Shown here piece by piece: positions 30,505-36,437 of a DNA stretch of 36,437 bases. The stretch's first letter is position 1, and each line of letters opens with the position of its first letter. The notes under the pieces were generated by a model that worked only from the letters and a program-made list of their open reading frames with translations, had not been told where the DNA came from and ran no database searches. Position numbers and translations under genes: made by a program. This DNA comes from Diphasiastrum complanatum (lineage: Eukaryota; Streptophyta; Lycopodiopsida; Lycopodiales; Lycopodiaceae). The stretch covers positions 1 through 36,437 of the forward strand of contig MU835775.1 in NCBI GenBank assembly GCA_029204225.1, in the 5' to 3' direction.

Positions 30505-31160
30505 AATTATTCTCCTTTGCACAATTTCTACCTAGGTGTATTTCAATCTAAAAGATTACATTGAAAATATTGAAAGAGATAAGAGCACACAACATTTAAT
30601 CATTCAAGGAGAGAGAAGAAACACTTAAAGATGTAGGAGTGTGAGCTAACAAAAATCAAAAGATTAATTTAGACAATTTACAATTTCGAATGATTTGTGC
30701 ACTTCAGATGACAGTGGAACATAGCTTACTCGTGGTAGGTGCAATTTTGTTACCAATTGGAGGTGTGTTGTGTCGTCGATGTACCATAGGGGTCCGTCAC
30801 TGGGAGCGACAACCTCGCCTTCACCTGCATAGCAAGAAGAGAGAGAGAGAGGAGAGAGAGGAGAGAGGGAGAGAGAGAGAACGCCTAGGTTGAGAAAGGC
30901 TTTGGGGGCTCGAGCGCCTACCCAAAGCTATTCTATCCCAACGTAGGGAGAGAGAGAGAAGAGAGAGAGAGATGGAGATGGAGAAACCAAGAGAGTTTTA
31001 TTAAGAAAAGATGGAAGATGATACAATACAAAGGAAATGGCTCCCTCTTATAGATTTTAGAGGTGAGCCTCCTTCACTCTCATTGGCCACTTCATTGGGG
31101 GCAAAGATTCTAGTCCAAACCTTTAAAATAAACACAACTTAAATGTATTGGTGCTAAGAA
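30505..31160. repeat. GA-rich stretch with no gene
   Basis: Interrupted GA microsatellites lie at 30838-30881 and 30949-30973, with AT-rich unclassified sequence around them. The short ORF at 30690-30893 runs into the GA repeat and is not supported. Confidence 0.7.
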
Positions 31161-31234
31161 AGCACAAGGGCACTCACATGATTCATGTGAGTTTTAAGTT
31201 GGGCCCTTTTAGCTTTTTTATTTGCAACTTGGCT

Positions 31235-31484
31235 TAGGGCCTCTAATGTCATTTTAGAGTTTTAAGCCCCTAGTCTCTTATTCCTAGGAATTACAACTTG
31301 CTACTTGTGCTCATTGGGTGCCCTCGCACTTATTACCCTACTTACAATAATGTACTGTGGCAAGGCCCACTAGGTAATGTTGGCCAACAATATTTTAAGT
31401 GGTGTGACCCACTTGTTTATTATTGTATAGAAAATACCCACAACAGGGTCCACGGCCCAAAGTAGTGCCGGTCCCTCGGCACTA
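31235..31484 (-). repeat. Dispersed repeat, copy B (possible LTR)
   Basis: It matches copy A up to ACCCACAACA and then continues GGGTCCACGGCCCAAAGTAG...CTCGGCA, which copy C also has (33700-33741). Read on the minus strand, B and C both begin TGCC(G/A)AGGGA, which would suit an LTR start. The other end and a primer site were not found, so the LTR label is tentative. Confidence 0.55.
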
Positions 31485-31910
31485 GGCTGCAACTGTCGTG
31501 AAGGGACACTATTGTCGGTGCTTTTATTGTTGAGACATGGGTGCTTCAGGAAAAGCATGGATAGAATTCGCTTACGTAAAACCTGAGGCTTTATTGGTTG
31601 TTGATCAGCAAGAACCTGGACTTGCCATATTTTCAATAATACCTATAAGGGTCTGGTGGCCATTCCGGATAACCTTGTTCATCAACAATTGGGTAGTTGA
31701 GGCATTCCATCAGAGTATCCCAAGATAAAACTGGATCCTCATAGATTGGCACAACTGGTCCCAATGTCATAGATTCTCCCAATTCGTAATGTGGATATGA
31801 TGTGCTTGCTCTTGTCTATCCAGGTATTCGAAGTATGCCATAACTTGACGACTTTCCTCAGCAGTCAATATCATAGATTGAGGACTAATACTCACGCTCT
31901 TCAAAAAAAT
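31485..31910. other. Unclassified sequence next to repeat B
   Basis: No supported gene. A minus-strand frame (31767-31952) reads MILTAEESRQVMAYFEYLDRQ, but I recognise no family. Confidence 0.4.
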
Positions 31911-31978
31911 GTGTGTGTGTGTATACATACATACATACATACATGCATGCATATGTATGTATGTGTGTGTATATATAT
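31911..31978. repeat. GT/ATAC/ATGT microsatellite
   Basis: A compound run: GT units, then ATAC units, GCATGCAT, ATGT units, GT units and AT units. ACATAC on the left and GTATGT on the right make it self-complementary. Confidence 0.92.
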
Positions 31979-32035
31979 TCTATGATTTTCTAGAGTGCCT
32001 GATGTATCTCTCCCTTTTCATCCATACTCGTCATC

Positions 32036-32920
32036 ATGACCACAAAACATTATATTTCAGATACCCAACCCTCCACCAGTCAATCCCCTACCTCACGCTT
32101 GCGATTTCTTTGCAGTGTTGTCAACCCAACCAACACTATAGATCCTACTCCTAGCTCATCATCCACGACATCCACTAACCAAACCGTCATTGCATCAGCC
32201 TCAGATCGCTCTACCCCAACCTTTTCATCCATTTCTAAATCTCTCCTCTCAAACACCCTTATTCCACACCTCGCCAAACCCCATTTAGACTTTGTCCTCG
32301 AGGCACAAGTCCTAGTGAAATACAATATTTCTTGATACATCCTACACAGTCAAACCAACATTAAAACCAAGACAAACAATGGCTACTTGATCTCGTAGAT
32401 CAGAATTTCCAATCTTAGAGAGACAATTGAGTCTCACTATGCCACTCTACTTGTCAGCTTCAATTGCACCCATAGAATATCCAAGCTCCTCTTGGTCATG
32501 GAGACCAAGATGGATGGCCCTAATATCATTCATAATTGGGAATCTTTTTTCATCAAAGGGCTGCAAGCGGCTTTCAAATCTTCTATTGACATCGCTTGAG
32601 ATATGGTCTTATCATTGGACTCGCCACTATCCATCTGGATCAGGTTGGTGCCATTAGCCAAGATGGATGGCCCTAATATCATTCATAATTGGGCATCTTT
32701 CTTCATCAAAGAGTTGCAGGCAGCTTTCAAATCTTCTACTGACACCACTTGAGATGGCCTTATCATTGGACTCGCCACTACCCATCTGGATTAGGTTGGT
32801 GCCATTAGCCCACACCAATTCGCTAGGACACTACCACTTCTAGCCCGCCAGCTAATGTTGGAATCGCACAATTTGAAGCCCACCAAAAATCTCCCTCCTT
32901 CTCAAGTCCTTCACCCTCCC
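32036..32920 (+). pseudogene. Unidentified decayed coding-like sequence
   Basis: An open frame from 32036 (99 codons, Ser/Thr/Pro-rich) is followed by frames with METKMDGPNIIHNW and FFIKGLQAAFKSS, repeated twice by a 153-bp duplication. The composition and broken frames suggest a former element ORF. I cannot name the family. It may belong to the repeat A/B/C element. Confidence 0.35.
32505..32808. repeat. Imperfect tandem duplication, about 153-bp period
   Basis: CCAAGATGGATGGCCCTAAT at 32505 recurs at 32658, and the copies run in parallel to CCATTAGCC. A dozen or so substitutions and one 3-base gap are seen by eye. It is older than the 47- and 56-bp duplications. Confidence 0.88.
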
Positions 32921-33152
32921 CTCGAGTGTAGGGATGTAGCTTTTAGTCGATGAGCAGCCCTTCCGCCTGTCAAAGAGGGTTAGAACACTTGGATAGGAGC
33001 CTAACTATGCTAAGATGCTACTTTTAATTGATCTCTATTTTTTTCCCTAACTCTAATCACCTTTAACACTACCCCCACTAACTCTACTCCACTAAACTAG
33101 CATTGAACATAGTTTTGGGTGAAATGGGAAGAGAAGAAGAGAAGATATAGAG

Positions 33153-33158
<6 letters not shown>

Positions 33159-33210
<52 letters not shown>
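33159..33210. repeat. (GA)n microsatellite
   Basis: A pure 52-base AG run. It lies to the left of repeat C, just as GA runs lie to the left of repeat B. Confidence 0.95.
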
Positions 33211-33212
<2 letters not shown>

Positions 33213-33539
33213 TAGCTCAAATGTTCAAGATGCATGCTAATGGAAAAACCATAACTACTAAAACAATAACAAGAAAATGGGAAGGAAATGGAAAACACAA
33301 CAATAGCATTCGCAAGAGTGCTTAGCAAATGAGGATGCTTTGGCTCTCCAAAATAGTAAAGTCTCCTCCTTCTCATTAAGCATGGAAATATGGTACAAGA
33401 GGTGCCTTTTTATTAATGGGGAAGGCCCTTGCCCCAAAATCCTATGGGGAAGGCCCTTGACCTTGCCCCAAAATCCTATTGGCTACTTCTAAAAATATGT
33501 GCACTAATCTTAACCATCCATCACCCAATCTAATCCAAG

Positions 33540-33741
33540 GGTCCTAAAAAAGTACATTGGAATTCACATGATTCCTTTATTCTATTTACAACTTAACTTG
33601 CGTACTCATTGGGCCATGGGCTTATACAGGCAGGACGCCACGACCCTCGCAACTATTTCTACTTTTCGATTTTATTTCTTTACAACATGTTGAGAATACC
33701 CCTAATAGGACCCACGACCTGAAGTAGTGCCGCTCCCTTGG
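33540..33741 (-). repeat. Dispersed repeat, copy C (possible LTR)
   Basis: It shares with copy B the words CACATGATTC, ACTCATTGGG, GAATACCC, ACCCACG and the end GTAGTGCCGCTCCCTTGGCA. It is more diverged than A and B are from each other. To the left, 33370-33540 holds two tandem GGGGAAGGCCCTTG-CCCCAAAATCCTAT words. Confidence 0.5.
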
Positions 33742-33753
33742 CACCGTGCCAGT

Positions 33754-34242
33754 TTAATACAAGGTGCACCTGGTGCGCCTTTGGTGGATGAGATATCCAG
33801 TGACATCTTCCATGAATTCCAGTCTGGCTAGGCTTTTATTGTTTTTTTTGGGTATGGAAGGATTTATGTACACTGGTAAGCCAATCCTGGTCGATCCACT
33901 GTTGAAATCGACTTGGCTAGGATCGTCAAGTTGTGCCGTTCTATAATACATTGGCACCACTAGTAGTTGGTCCTCAACTTTTTCTGAGACTAAGGTGGTA
34001 TTCGTATAAAAAAAAAATGGGGTGGCAACATGTCGTCCCATTTGGTGGGGACTTCCATAAAACATTTCAAGTCCCGGACGTATGTGGTGGCAGCGCGGAT
34101 TGTTGGATTCGGACATGTGAGATATTGCTGCGAAAACTAAACGAGATCCCTTCAAGCGTCTATGTCCATCTTCTACCAGTATTGTGATTCGATTCTTGAC
34201 CAAATTCTGGTATGGATGGTGATTTTGTCCAAGGGGTGCCAC
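33754..34242 (-). other. Unidentified ORF, 162 codons, next to repeat C
   Basis: The longest unexplained open frame of the window. It has charged and aromatic-rich segments such as RRLKGSRLVFAA and YYRTAQLDDPSQVDF and ends RRTRCTLY. No motif is recognised. Its position directly beyond the putative LTR end of copy C would fit the end of a retroelement polyprotein read toward a 3' LTR, but that is inference. Confidence 0.35.
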
Positions 34243-34342
34243 ACTCCGCCCATTTAGATCGACGTGGGTAGGGGAGGTGGTGGGCGTTGACCCGCAACTG
34301 TCTGGGACTGTAACATGTGCCTTGACGGCCGCAGGGTCATGT

Positions 34343-34376
34343 TATAAGGGAAGCTCCCTAGATCCTGCTTACAAAA
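34343..34376 (-). repeat. LTR-end remnant joined to gypsy pol
   Basis: TATAAGGGAAGCTCC(C/T)TAG... matches 36087-36120 with two mismatches in about 34 bases. In element orientation the pol linker therefore runs straight into the last 34 bases of the LTR, as after a deletion of the rest of pol and most of the 3' LTR. Confidence 0.75.
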
Positions 34377-35034
34377 TCTTATGTTTGAGCTCATCATCCC
34401 CATGTACACAAACTTTCTCATTCCGAAATAGTAATCCATCTTAAATGGTAAACTATTCCACAATCTTCTTATCTTTCTTAATTAGTTGAGTCTCCTATGT
34501 TTCTAACTCAACACTGTCCACATTTATTCCAGTCTGAACAATGTTTCAAATGTGACCAAAATGGGAGTCTGATTCATATTTTTCTCTCAGCGAAAGATAT
34601 AGATCCGTAGAAATCTGGGTGAATGGCAACTTGTTCAGTTCATCGATCCGACTAAGAGCATCTGCAACTTGATTAGAGCTGCCTCTTATGTAACGGATTT
34701 CATGATCAAATTCTTGCATCAATTCAGCCCATTGAGCTTTTTTCCTCCGAAGGTCACGTTGATTAAAAAAATACTTAAGAGGCTGGTGATCCGTATATAC
34801 TACAAACTTACTACCATACAAGTAGTGTCTCCAGACTTTTAAGTGCATGGATTACAACAAACAAATCATTTTCCTGCATAGTAGTATAACGCAACTGAGG
34901 ACCAATGATTTTTTCTCTCTCAATAGCTAGTGGCCTATCCATTTGTAATAGAACCGCTTCAACTGCAACATCACTTGCGTCCGTTCTCATGACGTAAGGT
35001 AAATCTGGATTTGCAATTTGTAGAATCTTGCCAC
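34377..35034 (-). pseudogene. Ty3/gypsy RNase H and linker fragment
   Basis: On the minus strand, frame-corrected, RTDASDVAVEAVLLQ begins near 35000 (first catalytic Asp of RNase H). It is followed by EREKIIGPQL, VVIHALKVWRHYLYG, VYTDHQPLKYFFNQRDLR, and the end HEIRYIRGSSNQVADALSRI (34546-34848). Next come the linker residues NEKVCVHGDDELKHKI near 34385-34440, the region before the integrase zinc finger. The integrase, most of RT, protease and gag are missing. Confidence 0.85.
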
Positions 35035-36074
35035 GTCAGCTTGCCACCTAGGATTCACACGTGCGAGTTCAGAACAACCATAAAACCTGTAGGAGGGCGC
35101 ACTTTTTCTAGTCCAATTTTTTTTAAAAATGTGCAAACACTCAACCAAGCCTAAAAGTGATGATCCAAACAGTCTTAAATGGTCTCTAAGAGTTTCATGA
35201 AGCTGAGAACCATGAATTCTTGATTTCTAGAAGTCAAAATTGCTGCAAACTTGATGGAATTGAAACATAAGCCTCTACCCATCAATTTATAGGTCTAATA
35301 GCTTGCTGGGAAGGTAAAAAGAAATATAAATCATGCTGCAAAAAATCATCCCCTTATGGATTTAGAGAAAGCCACCTCCCAAAATTCACAAAAATTGGTC
35401 AATTTTTGACAATTTTTGACTTCCTACAAACCCAATTGCTGGAACTCTTGGCTCTAACTTCTAGGACAACTTCAAAAGACTATGATTCATCTTTTCCCAG
35501 CTTTAATTGATGTTCAACAACCTCCTACCATCCAATTTCATGAAAAAACAAGCAAAAATAATGGACTTTGGCCCTTTCTAGGATTTTTCACTATGACATA
35601 TTGGAATTTAATGGCAAGAACATTTTTCTAAACCACATGCAATCCTATTTATAGAGTTATAGCCATCCTATTGATTTGAACTTGTTGCATTTTGAATTCT
35701 ATCATCAATTTTGTGCCAAAATCATGAAAACAAGCCAAATTTGGCCACAAAAGAGCCTAGAATCCAAATACATGGGAAGATCCAAATGCAACCTAAATTT
35801 CAACTACTTCAAAGTGAATTAACTTGCTGAAAATTTCAGATCCATAACCAGTTTTGAGTTACACATGCTAAAACTCCAAAAAGACAATCAAAATTGATTT
35901 CCTAGCACAATTCTCCATAAACCACAATGAATTTGAGAGAGATATGGATCATGCGAATTGAAATTGGGAAGATCCACCAACTTGCAACCTTGATCCTCTC
36001 CTTGGATGAGAATACTAGTTGATCACCACCAAGCTCCAATGAAAAGCACCACCTCTCCAAACTTGTAAGCCTTG
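35035..36074 (-). other. Non-coding interior of deleted gypsy element
   Basis: About 1 kb between PBS and RNase H without a credible ORF; presumably leader plus decayed sequence. The direct repeat CTTGCCAC at 35027-35034 and 35040-35047 lies at the junction with RNase H and may mark the deletion point. Confidence 0.5.
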
Positions 36075-36085
36075 TTCTGATACCA
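36075..36085 (-). other. Primer binding site of minus-strand gypsy
   Basis: The minus strand reads TGGTATCAGAA one base after the LTR end (LTR end CCCTTATA). It fits an initiator tRNA-Met primer. Confidence 0.75.
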
Positions 36086-36086
36086 C

Positions 36087-36437
36087 TATAAGGGAAGCTC
36101 CTTAGATCCTACTTACAAATCACAAACACAATGGGTAACACACTATGGAGGAACCACGCAACCAAGTAGAAACAGCCAATCAAACTCTAGAAGCTTCACC
36201 CCCAAGCCAAGGAACAAGAAGCATGAATGTATAGTGAGAGTCTGGCAATGAATCCACAACCATAATGAGGAGTAGGGCGAGTTTGGACCCAATATATAGA
36301 GCCAAAAGCATCTTGGGCACATAGCCATGCATAGCCCTAAGTTTCCTATACATAGATTCATCAAGAATAGAGTCCTAAGCATGGACCAACTATTCATAGA
36401 ATTGCTATTGATAACTCCACACATGCAAACACTGTCT
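36087..36437 (-). repeat. 5' LTR of minus-strand gypsy, runs off the window
   Basis: It lies on the far side of the PBS, and its first 34 bases match 34343-34376. The LTR end reads TATA rather than the usual CA, so the exact edge is uncertain. A plus-strand TATATAGAG near 36292 and the whole stretch show no gene. Confidence 0.6.

Overview
This window is nuclear DNA of a land plant with a large, repeat-rich genome. Exon-intron junctions follow GT-AG, the introns are AT-rich, and most of the sequence is degenerate retrotransposon. Nothing bacterial is present. I cannot tell fern, gymnosperm and large-genome angiosperm apart from this sequence.

The one recognisable host gene is the C-terminal two thirds of casein kinase II (CK2) alpha, the catalytic subunit, on the + strand. 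Seven exons (856-1013, 1198-1288, 5210-5275, 18418-18500, 18616-18679, 19087-19155, 19320-19376) join in frame with consistent splice phases and no stop. They carry the HRD catalytic loop, the CK2-type DWG in place of DFG, and a natural TGA. The N-terminal exons lie upstream of the window. The gene is spread over 18.5 kb because two introns (3.9 kb and 13.1 kb) are filled with mobile elements.

Intron 1289-5209 holds three perfect or near-perfect palindromes, two minus-strand fragments of LINE ORF1, and a 558-bp MITE. The MITE sits inside the LINE ORF1 with an exact 8-bp target-site duplication (hAT-like). Intron 5276-18417 holds a nest. A + strand LINE reverse transcriptase is split by a + strand Ty1/copia element (6408-17081, LTRs roughly 93% alike). 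That element is in turn split by a minus-strand copia of the same family (10158-15518, LTRs about 98-99% alike over the retained part). Both copias are dead by deletion, frameshift and nonsense, but by different lesions.

Downstream of CK2 (19377 to about 24900) I see little except a 157-bp (GA)n tract, a 47-bp tandem duplication and one orphan ORF. From about 24.9 kb to the end there is a second pile of elements. It contains the 3' end of a Ty3/gypsy pol, one gypsy LTR followed directly by PBS, gag and protease, a minus-strand LINE endonuclease fragment, a copia RT fragment of another lineage, three copies of an unidentified repeat, and a minus-strand gypsy reduced to RNase H plus an LTR-end remnant. 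Its right-hand LTR runs off the window.

No new molecular system is evident. The points worth a second look are the layered insertions inside a housekeeping kinase gene, the precise MITE insertion, the gypsy pol-LTR-gag junction, the clustered palindromes, and a few unexplained ORFs. All identities were read by eye from translated motifs; no database search was made.
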